From positions 26,695-90,694 of the forward strand of contig JAQBNI010000148.1 in NCBI GenBank assembly GCA_028288625.1: a stretch of 64,000 bases of DNA. The letters run 5' to 3'. This DNA is from Bacteroidota bacterium (GTDB lineage Bacteria; Bacteroidota; Bacteroidia; Chitinophagales; JADIYW01). The position numbers were made by a program, and so were the translations under genes. The notes under the pieces were generated by a model. The model searched no databases. It was given only the letters and a program-made list of their open reading frames with translations, and was not told where the DNA came from. Below are positions 27,901 to 35,552 of this stretch, one piece after another; within the stretch, counting starts at the first letter, position 1; each line of letters starts with the position of its first letter.

Positions 27901-29499
27901 ACCGTTATTTATTTAAGCAATTTAAAAAAGGATACTTCGTACCGTTTTAATTTTGAAACTGATATTCTTCCTATTCAATCAATGGTTAAGTATTTTTCAA
28001 AAACCATTCAAAAGACAACCATCAATATTGTAAGCAACGGCGCTCACATTGTAAATAAACAGACGAAGACGGTGAATTTAAACAGCTCATTATTATCCGG
28101 CTTTATCCGTACCATCGAAAATGAATACGCAGATATATCTTTCCGGCATATTGATATCTCCGCAGAGATCAGTGAATCTGAAATTCAACAAGCCGCAAGT
28201 CTTGCCTTCATAGAGAATGAATATAAAGAAATAGCTGTCAGGCAAAACAGGATATGGTCTGATGAGATCATCCCATTAAAGAGCAGGGAACATCAGCACA
28301 AAAAAACTATCGATCCGGATGCAACATATATTGTAACAGGGGGGAACAACGGTCTGGGTCTGGAAACGGTGAAATGGCTACTGGAACGAAACGCCAAAAA
28401 TATTGCTGTAATAAGCAGGAACGGATTGAAGAATGAATTTTCGGATCACCAGTACATCAAAGAATATAAATGCGACGTTGCTGATTACGAAGCCTTAAAA
28501 GAAAATATCGCCCGGTTAAAAATTGAAATGCCTCTTGTGAAAGGTATCATACATGCCGCTGGAGTGGTAGATGACGGAACTTTCGAGAACCTGACTAAGG
28601 AAAAATTTGAACACACCTTATATGCGAAATCACAGGGAGGCTGGAACCTGCACCAGATATTTATAAATGATCCTCTTGATCTTTTTGTCGGATATTCTTC
28701 GGTAGGATGTTTCTTAGGTGCGCCGGGACAAAGCAATTATGCGGCAGCCTGTACTTTTTTAGATAGCCTTTGCCAATTTAGAAGAAACAATGGAATGGCG
28801 GGAACAACTATCAATTGGGGTACCATTGCAGAAATAGGTTTGGCGGCGCAGCAGGCAAACCGCGGTAGTCGCCTGGTCGGACATGGGTTAAAGCCAATCT
28901 ATCCAGGAGAGCTGTTTCAATTTTTTGATCTGCTGATCTTATCGGAAGCCGCACAGGAAATAGTAATGAATATGGATTTTGATAAATGGGCGGAATACAA
29001 TCCTAAATTCAAAAACAATTATTTTTATTCAAAAGTATTAACCCATAAAACCCGCCAGCCAGAGCAAGGCAGTCAAAAAATTACTTCCTTTGTTAATATG
29101 CAATCCCTGCTAAAGCATGTTAAGCTGGAGATAAAACAGCATATTTCTTCTACCACAAAACTTTCGGTAAATAAAATTAAAGAGGATGATACTTTTAAGA
29201 GTATCGGGGTAGATTCCCTGCTCGCCCTGCAGATCAAAAATAAGCTGCAGACGTCATTCGACTTACCAATGAATGTATCCGTTATCTGGGCACACCCGAC
29301 AGTAAATAAGTTAGCTGATTTTATTGCCACTCAACTAAAAGAAGAAAATAAGATCACTATTTATTCAGGAGAAAATGAGGAGAGTACCATGGCTTCGAAT
29401 GCTGCAAAAGGGGTAATAAAGCCAGGCACATTGGAAGAAGAGATAAAGAAGTTAAGTTTGGATGAGTTGTTAAAGCAGTTAAGTGATGAAGTAAATTAA
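24952..29499 (+). CDS. Type I modular polyketide synthase: KS-AT-KR-ACP
   Basis: 1515 residues. An N-terminal coiled-coil docking helix (1-30) leads into KS (about 35-455) with the full triad: Cys202 in DTGCSSS, His337 in EAHGTGT and His377 in NIGHTEG. AT (about 555-860) has PGQGAQ at 561 and nucleophile Ser648 in GHSLGE; its DVVQP and VDVASHS (744-752) motifs are those of methylmalonyl-type ATs, not the malonyl HAFH. Next come a structural half-domain and a catalytic KR with NADPH loop VTGGNNGLG near 1128 and Tyr1263 (SNYAA); VVDDG in place of LDD suggests B-type stereochemistry. ACP attaches its arm at Ser1422 (GVDSL). No DH, ER or TE domain is visible. A C-terminal acidic helix (EEEIKKLSLDELLKQLSDEV) is a probable docking tail. 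One extension and ketoreduction are predicted. Confidence 0.93.
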   Translation: MEDVNLYKDRLIETQNLLAAVQDQLEKERLEKFEPIAVVGMAFRFPGKVNNASDFWNLLVNGIDGIEDIPTSRWDNNALYDSGKINHRQGGFVDNIDLFDPSFFDITPIELENTDPEQRLLLETTFEAFENAGIDITALTDTNTSVYIGISNEDYQNKNFRTADMNLINMYSFVGNSIAAASGRISYMFGFQGPSMTIDTGCSSSLVSAHLGVQALRNRETDLAVVGAANLLITPEYSITYSQSGGLSPDARSKAFDNSANGYVRSDGICTLLLKRLSDAQRNNDNILALIKGTAVNQDGRSEHFSVPNNKAQAKAIKAALANANISPGKISYLEAHGTGTRVGDPLELRGILEVYNDIKSREDPLLIGSVKSNIGHTEGVAGIAGLAKIILALKHNTIPANLHFNTPNTLVDWETAPVKVVNINTEWKGEDRHAGINSFGITGTNAHIIVSDPPSAKKMQDQPLLRKDIYVLPLSARSEQALIDLSKKYADFLTAGNYNTEDICAMAALRRTHHEFREVFIADSKAGMIETLNDFSAGATVENKKIFDNKDEIKTVFIFPGQGAQWIQMGKALMENELVYRTSLEEINVVYKNYIDWDLLEEINKPEGESRLNEIDVVQPVLIAIEIALASLWMSKGVFPDIVVGHSLGEVAAAYVAGNISLHEAAQIIITRSKLMKQLSGKGEMGVTDLTVEEANEILKGYEGKLSVAVMNSTNSTVLSGDAHALDEVFSALEAQGRFNRKVKVDVASHSPQMDGIREDLKNALHNIQPQNSTIQFYSTAENRVKNGEALNADYWAGNLRNPVQFGNVIQSISNDHNAVYIEMSPHPVLVHAINENITGKETKALALSSYAREKNELQEFFLNYVSLYKANFPFDWKNIYQDIREFIELPNYAWQKERFWFDEKPDYSSLGETPAAKNIEKYFYEIEWNEVQPSPETTSKNVLVVKDEYGYSANIESILSEKGHNVGVVNNTDSLDGIKADTVIYLSNLKKDTSYRFNFETDILPIQSMVKYFSKTIQKTTINIVSNGAHIVNKQTKTVNLNSSLLSGFIRTIENEYADISFRHIDISAEISESEIQQAASLAFIENEYKEIAVRQNRIWSDEIIPLKSREHQHKKTIDPDATYIVTGGNNGLGLETVKWLLERNAKNIAVISRNGLKNEFSDHQYIKEYKCDVADYEALKENIARLKIEMPLVKGIIHAAGVVDDGTFENLTKEKFEHTLYAKSQGGWNLHQIFINDPLDLFVGYSSVGCFLGAPGQSNYAAACTFLDSLCQFRRNNGMAGTTINWGTIAEIGLAAQQANRGSRLVGHGLKPIYPGELFQFFDLLILSEAAQEIVMNMDFDKWAEYNPKFKNNYFYSKVLTHKTRQPEQGSQKITSFVNMQSLLKHVKLEIKQHISSTTKLSVNKIKEDDTFKSIGVDSLLALQIKNKLQTSFDLPMNVSVIWAHPTVNKLADFIATQLKEENKITIYSGENEESTMASNAAKGVIKPGTLEEEIKKLSLDELLKQLSDEVN

Positions 29500-29523
29500 T
29501 TATCATTTCTTAGGATAAGAAAA

Positions 29524-32500
29524 ATGACAAACGAGCAAATGCAGGAGATTTTACAAAAATCTCTTATAAAAATAAAAAGCTTAGAACAGGAATTAGAGCA
29601 AGCTAAGGCGGGCGCTTCTGTTGCGCAAGCCCATGTGCCGAAGAAGGATCCCGTGGTAGTGATCGGTACCGGCGTGCGCCTGGCTAACAATATCAACAGT
29701 ACTTCCAAATTATGGAAATTGATCGGGGATAAAAAAAGCGCCATAGGCAGAATTCCCAAAGACCGATTCGATGTTGACCTGATATATGATGCAGACGCCA
29801 ATAAAGCAGGCAAGACGAATTCCATGTACGGCGCATTTTTAGAAAATGACATACGTGCTTTCGATGCAGAATTTTTCAGTATTTCTCCCAGGGAAGCAAA
29901 ATCCATAGATCCTTCCCAGCGGATGATACTGGAAGTGGTGTATGAAGCATTTGAGCGTGCAGGTATCGCAACAGATAAACTGAAGGCGAGTAATACCGGT
30001 GTATATATTGCACTTGGAAACTGCGATTACATTTCCGCGCGCTTCCGGAGCGGCAACCTGGAAACAGTAGATCTTTATGATACCACCGGTATATTTTTCG
30101 GAACGGCAGGCGGAAGGGTTTCTTTTCTCTACGATTTCCAGGGAACAAGCTACAATGTAGACGCTGCGTGTGCGTCTACGATCTTAGCGGTCCATCTGGC
30201 AAAGGAAGACTTGCAAAAAAAGGTGATCGATCTGGCAGTTGTTTCATCGGCTAATTTATTGCTGACCCCGGAAGCATATGTAGGCTTAAGCAAATTAGGT
30301 TCATTATCATCTACGGATCAATGTAAGGCTTTTTCAGATGATGCGGATGGATATGTAAGAGGAGAAGGCTGCGGTGTGGTGCTCCTGAAAAGGCTGAGCG
30401 ATGCAGAAAGAGATAATGATAATATTGAGTTGCATATCATAGGCTCTTCCGTAAAGCATAATGGCAGTAGCAATGGCTTTACCGCCCCTAACCCGGAAGT
30501 GATCTCGAATACTATAAAAGATGCGATCAAAGAAGCCAATATCGACGTGAACGATGTTGATTTTGTAGAAGCACATGGCATAGGTAACCGGTTTACAGAT
30601 GCGGTGGAAGTGCAATCTATTCACGAAGGTTACAAAGGAAGAAACAAGCCTGTTTATGTAGGTTCGGTAAAAGCGAATATCGGTCACCTGGAAGCAGGTA
30701 CAGGCATGCCGATGTTGTTTAAAGTGATAGAAGCGATCAAACACAAAACGATCCCGCCGCAAATAAATATCAATGGACTCAACAGCGATGTAGAATGGGA
30801 TAAGATTAATTCCAGGATTGCTACTGAAGCATTGGATTGGACACGCGACGACGGCAAACCGTTACGCGCCGCAATCAATCTCTCCGGCTACAGCGGAACC
30901 AATGTGCATATGATCTTTGAAGCACCAAAGCCAAAGAAAGCTTCGGATGAAATAAAAGGACCGTACCATTTTGTGATCAGCGCTAAAAATGCTGCCAGCT
31001 TAAAACTGTTAGCGCAGAAATATATAGATGAAATGGAAGAATTCGGTAACTGTACTTTAACGGAAATGTGCTATACCTTGCAAAAAGGAAGAAATCATTT
31101 CGATCATTCGCTATCCATTATTGCTCACCATAAGCAGGATATTACAGAGGGATTAACGGCATTTTTACAGGAGGAGAAGACAGGTAAATATGTGCTCTCT
31201 GATCCGGAATTATATCGCAACACGGAAGTTGCATTTTTATTTACAGGTCAGGGTGCGCAATATTTCGGTATGTGCAGGGGATATTATGAGAATTTTGAAA
31301 TATTCAAAGCTATCGTTGATGAATGCGAAACGATGCTGAAACCTTATCTAGAATATTCCATCAAAGATATTTTATGGAATGAGACCATCGATAAGAATCT
31401 CATCCATCAGACAAAATACACACAGCCTGCTTTATTTGTGGTAGAGTATGCCTTATCTAAATTATGGATGCAATTTGGTGTACGTCCATCGGTATTGATC
31501 GGGCATAGCATTGGAGAAATTGTAGCGCTTACGGTGGCGAAAGCTATTTCCCTGCCTGATGCATTAAAACTGGTCATTGCCCGTGCTGCCTTAATGAATT
31601 CATTACCGCAAAATGAAGGAAGCATGGCTTCGGTTTTTTGTAATGAAGAAGCGTTAAAGCCATTTTTACAGGATGCCAATGTAGATCTTGCCTCAATAAA
31701 TTCTCTTAAGAATTGCACGGTTTCAGGAAGGAAAGAAGACATCGCAAATTTTGTTGAAAAGCTGAAAGAGCACAACATCAGGGCAGTGGCATTAAATGTC
31801 TCTCATGCTTTCCACTCCAGGTTAATGGAACCCATACTGAATAAATTTATTGCTTTTGCAGGACAAACAACATTCAGGCAGCCTGAAATACCGGTGATCT
31901 CTAATTTAACCGGGAAGGAAATTACAAAGGAAGAACTGAGTGCGGATTATTTTGCAAGACACATTCGCAACGCAGTCCAGTTCTCGGATGGCATAGAATA
32001 TTTGCAAAAGGGACTTAATGTGGAGGTATACCTGGAAGTGGGTCCCAATCCGGTGCTGATCAGTTTAGCAAAGCAGACTAATACTAATGCCAATACACTG
32101 TGGCTGGCATCGGCTCGAAAAGATATAGAGGATGCGACTTATTTTCATGAAACTTTACGGCAGCTTTACTGTGCAGGCATTGCAATACACTGGGATCAGC
32201 TCTATATAGGTAAGAAAATAAATCGCGTGCAATTACCTACCTATGCCTGGAACTGGAAGGTGCATTGGGAAGATCCTGTTTTTGGCAATCAGTTCACAGT
32301 TCACAGTTCACAGTTCACAAAAGAGAAAAAACAAAAGAGCCGTGAACCGTCAACCGTGAACGGTGAACCAAACAAAAAAGCTACTCGCGACACACTGCTT
32401 GCGTATTTGCAATTAGAAGCGGCGAAAGTACTCGGTTTGGAAGCGGGGCAAAAAGTGGATATCCATAAGCCATACCGCGAGCAGGGATTTGACAGCATGA

Positions 32501-32793
32501 TGAGCGGAGAGTTCTTAGGCTTAATGGAAAAGCATATTGGCGCTGAATTAAAGATGGATATTATTTACCAATACAATACGCCAAAAGACTTACACCAATA
32601 CCTGATCGATACGTATTTTGGCGGCGGCAGCATCGATACTTCACAAGCCATTACCATTGCGGATATTATGTTCAACCAGGAAATGGAGGCAGTCCATACC
32701 GGCGATTGGCATGAAATAAAACCCCATGATAATGTATTGATGAAATGGTTTAAGAAATTTGATAAGCATATTCCGACAATTAAAAACCAGTAA
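29524..32793 (+). CDS. Type I modular polyketide synthase: KS-AT-ACP
   Basis: 1089 residues, 24 bp after the first PKS. It has an N-terminal coiled coil (MTNEQMQEILQKSLIKIKSL), probably docking to the upstream PKS tail. KS is complete: Cys216 in AACAST, His351 in EAHGIGN and His388 in NIGHLEAG. AT has FTGQGAQ, Ser662 in GHSIGE, YTQPALF and SHAFHS (760-765), which predict malonyl-CoA. No KR, DH or ER is present, so this module should leave a beta-keto group. The ACP carries Ser991 in GFDSMM. After it come about 60 residues with no recognised domain, and no TE in cis. The AT-ACP linker contains an in-frame palindromic repeat (32292-32368) encoding a Ser/Thr/Lys-rich stretch. Release presumably needs the next gene or an acyltransferase. 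Confidence 0.92.
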   Translation: MTNEQMQEILQKSLIKIKSLEQELEQAKAGASVAQAHVPKKDPVVVIGTGVRLANNINSTSKLWKLIGDKKSAIGRIPKDRFDVDLIYDADANKAGKTNSMYGAFLENDIRAFDAEFFSISPREAKSIDPSQRMILEVVYEAFERAGIATDKLKASNTGVYIALGNCDYISARFRSGNLETVDLYDTTGIFFGTAGGRVSFLYDFQGTSYNVDAACASTILAVHLAKEDLQKKVIDLAVVSSANLLLTPEAYVGLSKLGSLSSTDQCKAFSDDADGYVRGEGCGVVLLKRLSDAERDNDNIELHIIGSSVKHNGSSNGFTAPNPEVISNTIKDAIKEANIDVNDVDFVEAHGIGNRFTDAVEVQSIHEGYKGRNKPVYVGSVKANIGHLEAGTGMPMLFKVIEAIKHKTIPPQININGLNSDVEWDKINSRIATEALDWTRDDGKPLRAAINLSGYSGTNVHMIFEAPKPKKASDEIKGPYHFVISAKNAASLKLLAQKYIDEMEEFGNCTLTEMCYTLQKGRNHFDHSLSIIAHHKQDITEGLTAFLQEEKTGKYVLSDPELYRNTEVAFLFTGQGAQYFGMCRGYYENFEIFKAIVDECETMLKPYLEYSIKDILWNETIDKNLIHQTKYTQPALFVVEYALSKLWMQFGVRPSVLIGHSIGEIVALTVAKAISLPDALKLVIARAALMNSLPQNEGSMASVFCNEEALKPFLQDANVDLASINSLKNCTVSGRKEDIANFVEKLKEHNIRAVALNVSHAFHSRLMEPILNKFIAFAGQTTFRQPEIPVISNLTGKEITKEELSADYFARHIRNAVQFSDGIEYLQKGLNVEVYLEVGPNPVLISLAKQTNTNANTLWLASARKDIEDATYFHETLRQLYCAGIAIHWDQLYIGKKINRVQLPTYAWNWKVHWEDPVFGNQFTVHSSQFTKEKKQKSREPSTVNGEPNKKATRDTLLAYLQLEAAKVLGLEAGQKVDIHKPYREQGFDSMMSGEFLGLMEKHIGAELKMDIIYQYNTPKDLHQYLIDTYFGGGSIDTSQAITIADIMFNQEMEAVHTGDWHEIKPHDNVLMKWFKKFDKHIPTIKNQ
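32292..32368. repeat. Palindromic repeat inserted in frame in the PKS linker
   Basis: Four direct GTTCACA units at 32292-32318 are followed by an A-rich loop and then GTGAACCGTCAACC/GTGAACGGTGAAC at 32341-32368, which pairs with the first arm. The element is translated in frame as part of the AT-ACP linker. TTCACAGTTCAC/GTGAACGGTGAAC hairpins are typical of intergenic dispersed repeats, so insertion into a coding linker is the simplest reading. Confidence 0.7.
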
Positions 32794-32808
32794 GGACTTA
32801 CACCTATT

Positions 32809-33513
32809 ATGAAAGCAATTCTACTACATCATGCCGGCGGAGATAAATATGCGTTTAATAATTTGAAAAAAAATTTAGCCGCAGATTTTGAATGCTTACC
32901 GATAGAATTGCCGGGAAGGGGAAACAGGTATAATGAACTGTTGATAAAGGATTTCGGTAACGCACTGAACGATTACTTTTACCGGCTGAAAAACGAACTG
33001 CAACAGGATTATTTTTTTGTCGGCGTCAGCATGGGTGCCGTCTTTGCATATGAATTAACGCATTTATTTTTGCAGCAGGCACTACCACTGCCGCACTATT
33101 TGTTCCTTGCATCCAGGAGAAGTGAAGAAGATTACGAAGACCCTCAGGTATATTCATATAGCTCCCCGGATAAGTTGTGGAAGCATGTGCTTTCGTTTGA
33201 TCAAAACTCGGAAAAGATAGCAGAGCATCCTGAATTGAGCCTGTTATTTGAGCCTATCCTGCGGGCAGACTTTGCCATCATAGAAGATTACAACAAAATA
33301 TATGAACCTAAAAAAACATTACCGGTTCCTGCATCTGTTATGTACGGCAAGAATGATTTTTTAAAGAATGACAGGAAAACAGCAGGCAACTGGCAGCGGC
33401 ATTTTGTTCCTGAAATAGATGTAAAGAAGTTTGACGGAGGTCACTTTTTTTTGTATGAGAATTCAGATGCCGCTAACTATATCAAACAAACCATGAAAGT
33501 TGGAAAACGATAA
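32809..33513 (+). CDS. Type II thioesterase (alpha/beta hydrolase)
   Basis: 234 residues, the normal length for GrsT/TEII-type thioesterases that act with PKS and NRPS systems. It starts MKAILLHHAGGDKYAFNNLK (family: LxxxPxAGG). The nucleophile is Ser74 in GVSMGA; GKNDFL supplies the late acidic residue and GGHFFLYEN the catalytic histidine. Such enzymes remove stalled or wrong acyl groups from ACPs, and in assembly lines lacking a cis TE they can release the product. It lies 15 bp after the second PKS and overlaps the phosphopantetheinyl transferase gene by 14 bp, so it belongs to the polyketide operon. Confidence 0.92.
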   Translation: MKAILLHHAGGDKYAFNNLKKNLAADFECLPIELPGRGNRYNELLIKDFGNALNDYFYRLKNELQQDYFFVGVSMGAVFAYELTHLFLQQALPLPHYLFLASRRSEEDYEDPQVYSYSSPDKLWKHVLSFDQNSEKIAEHPELSLLFEPILRADFAIIEDYNKIYEPKKTLPVPASVMYGKNDFLKNDRKTAGNWQRHFVPEIDVKKFDGGHFFLYENSDAANYIKQTMKVGKR

Positions 33514-34207
33514 GGTCTATATTTTCTGCACTAGGCACAAGGAAAAACTGGAAGAAGCTGTTTTTCAAAAATTTCTGTCAATGCTTCCCGATGTATTTCA
33601 ATCGGAAATACGATCTTATAAGTATTGGGAAAGTGCTCAGGCATCCTTACTTGGGAAAATAATATTGCTGCATGGATTAAAGGAATTGCGGTTCGCTGAT
33701 TCACTGGATGATCTTCGGCAACAAGCAAAAGAGCGCCCGTTCATCAATGATAAAATAGATTTTAATATTTCACATTCAGGAGAATATGTAATAGTGGCGA
33801 TTTCCGGACATGCGAGAGTTGGAATAGATATTGAAATGCATCGAGAAATTGATGTTTCATTATTCAGAAAATATTTTGATGAGGATGAATGGAAGGAGAT
33901 AAAAACTTCTTCCAATGCAGCGAAAACTTTTTTCAAACTTTGGGCAATAAAAGAAAGTGCAATAAAATGCGACGGTCGCGGCGTGGAAGTTTTATCCAAG
34001 ACAAAAGTCGTCAGACCACTTCCAGCAGCAAGTCGTCAGACCCCTCAAAGTGGTCAGACGACTTCAAGAGTTATCTGCGATTCAAAAGAATTTTATTTCC
34101 GGATTTTGGATATTGAAGAAAATTATTCCTGTGCTGTTTGCAGCAACAAAGATCTGGAAGTAATACTCAGTCGGTTACCCTTAAAAAATATGGAACTTCC
34201 TTTTTAG
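33500..34207 (+). CDS. 4'-phosphopantetheinyl transferase (Sfp-type)
   Basis: 235 residues from a TTG start at 33500; no upstream ATG is in frame and the next Met is 28 residues in. Sfp-type enzymes attach the phosphopantetheine arm of CoA to the ACP serine. The signature motifs are present: RPFINDKIDFNISHSGEYV, then VGIDIEMHREIDVS (Mg-binding D-x-E) and FFKLWAIKESAIKCDGRGV (W-x-x-KE-x-x-x-K). It is the expected activator of the two ACPs encoded just upstream. Residues about 170-190 (VVRPLPAASRQTPQSGQTTS) come from an in-frame palindromic repeat and look like a surface insertion after the catalytic core. The final FYFRILDIEENYSCAVCS strand pair is intact, so activity is likely kept. Confidence 0.92.
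   Translation: MENDKVYIFCTRHKEKLEEAVFQKFLSMLPDVFQSEIRSYKYWESAQASLLGKIILLHGLKELRFADSLDDLRQQAKERPFINDKIDFNISHSGEYVIVAISGHARVGIDIEMHREIDVSLFRKYFDEDEWKEIKTSSNAAKTFFKLWAIKESAIKCDGRGVEVLSKTKVVRPLPAASRQTPQSGQTTSRVICDSKEFYFRILDIEENYSCAVCSNKDLEVILSRLPLKNMELPF
34005..34064. repeat. Palindromic repeat inserted in frame in the transferase gene
   Basis: AAGTCGTCAGACCACTT at about 34006-34022 and AAGTGGTCAGACGACTT at 34048-34064 are inverted copies, 16 of 17 positions matching, with a further AGTCGTCAGACC copy between them at 34031. The reading frame is preserved through all three. This is a different sequence family from the palindrome in the PKS gene, yet the same kind of event. Confidence 0.7.
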
Positions 34208-34348
34208 GCTCCAACTTACACAATAATTTATATTCCACTTTAAGTCAATCATTTATATTTTCTCTTTAATTTATTTTTATAATAATGCATTTTAATTGTA
34301 TTATAAAAACAACTATTCTTTCCACAATTTTATATTAAATGAAATGGA

Positions 34349-35551
34349 ATGGATATCACAAAGAATGCAGGTTTTGTTCAGGCGGATCTTAGTAAGCAGA
34401 TCAGCTTATCACCCGCCACTAAGCAAGCGGCAGTTGTTAAGGAGAAAAATTTAGGGTTGGATGTTGTCCGCACCACTGCCATCTTAATCGTAGTGCTTGT
34501 TCACATGAACCTGTGCCTGTACAATATTCACGTAACAGATACATTGCTGTACTTGCCGGATGGCGTAGGCGTTTTTTTTGTATTGAGCGGATATCTTATC
34601 GGCGGTATACTGATAAATACCATACAAGTAAATGGCAGCGGGAAGAAAGAACTTTTCAAATTCTGGTGGATGCGGTGGTTCCGAACCTTGCCTAATTATT
34701 TTTTATTTACTATGATTGTATTTTTGCTGTTTAACCATGGACATATAAAACTGGTCAATTTATTTTTTCTTCAGAATTTTTATAAAACCAGGAATGAAAT
34801 ATATGTTGAAACATGGAGCTTGTCTGTGGAAGAGTGGTTTTATTTGTTGTTCCCTGTTATCCTGTTTATACTTTGTGCCATTTCAAAGAATTTGAAACGG
34901 AGCATACTCATCACGATCGGAGTATTTTGTATTGCTGGCTTTTGTACCAAATATTATTACATCACACAGTATTTAAAGATCACCTTTTACAATATGAAGC
35001 TGCACGATCTCAAGTGGTTTGAAATAAAAACATTAGTGGTAAACCGGATGGATTGCATCAGTATCGGCGTCTTAGGTGCATACCTGAAATATTATTATCC
35101 TTCCTTCTGGAAAAAATATAAACGCATATTCGCTGTTCTTGGTATCAGCATTATTATTGTGTACACAATCATCGAGAATAAATTATTTCACAATATACCC
35201 ATTACGAAAAATCCGTTTTTCTGGTCGGGGTTTTATCTTGCATACAGTATAGGCGTATTATTATTATTGCCTGCTATAGAAGACATCGTGATAAAAAATA
35301 AACTGGTAAATCATTTCTTTTCACATACCAGCAAGATCTCTTATAGTATGTACCTGATCCACTTAACACTACTGAAGATTTTAGGTCTGCTATTTTCTGC
35401 ATTAAAATTTTCTTCCGATGCACTGAGTATAATTTTTATTTTATTTGTTTATATTGTACTGTTGTACATACTGTGCAATTTCATCTATAAATATTTTGAG
35501 AAGCGGTTTATAGATTACAGGGTCAGCTTTATCGCTAAATATTTTAAATAG
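34349..35551 (+). CDS. Acyltransferase 3 family membrane protein (first copy)
   Basis: 400 residues, about ten membrane helices. The acyltransferase-3 signature is clear: a conserved Arg-x10-His in the first helix (VVRTTAILIVVLVHMN) and FFVLSGYLIGGIL, then WWMRWFRTLPNYFLF and ETWSLSVEEWFYLLFP. These proteins O-acylate glycans, lipids or antibiotics at the membrane. A hydrophilic N-terminal extension of about 30 residues (KNAGFVQADLSKQISLSPAT) precedes helix 1. It follows the phosphopantetheinyl transferase after 141 bp and meets the SGNH gene tail to tail with one base between stops. The acyl donor is unknown; the neighbouring polyketide genes make a polyketide-derived donor possible but unproven. 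Confidence 0.92.
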   Translation: MDITKNAGFVQADLSKQISLSPATKQAAVVKEKNLGLDVVRTTAILIVVLVHMNLCLYNIHVTDTLLYLPDGVGVFFVLSGYLIGGILINTIQVNGSGKKELFKFWWMRWFRTLPNYFLFTMIVFLLFNHGHIKLVNLFFLQNFYKTRNEIYVETWSLSVEEWFYLLFPVILFILCAISKNLKRSILITIGVFCIAGFCTKYYYITQYLKITFYNMKLHDLKWFEIKTLVVNRMDCISIGVLGAYLKYYYPSFWKKYKRIFAVLGISIIIVYTIIENKLFHNIPITKNPFFWSGFYLAYSIGVLLLLPAIEDIVIKNKLVNHFFSHTSKISYSMYLIHLTLLKILGLLFSALKFSSDALSIIFILFVYIVLLYILCNFIYKYFEKRFIDYRVSFIAKYFK

Positions 35552-35552
35552 C

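Noticed and set aside
29496-29906. 136-residue minus-strand open frame over the start of the second PKS
   Set aside because: It lies wholly opposite strongly conserved KS coding sequence and has no recognisable protein features.
34208-34348. Rho-independent terminator after the phosphopantetheinyl transferase
   Set aside because: The A+T-rich ATAATGCA/TGTATTAT pairing is too weak and lacks a G+C stem.
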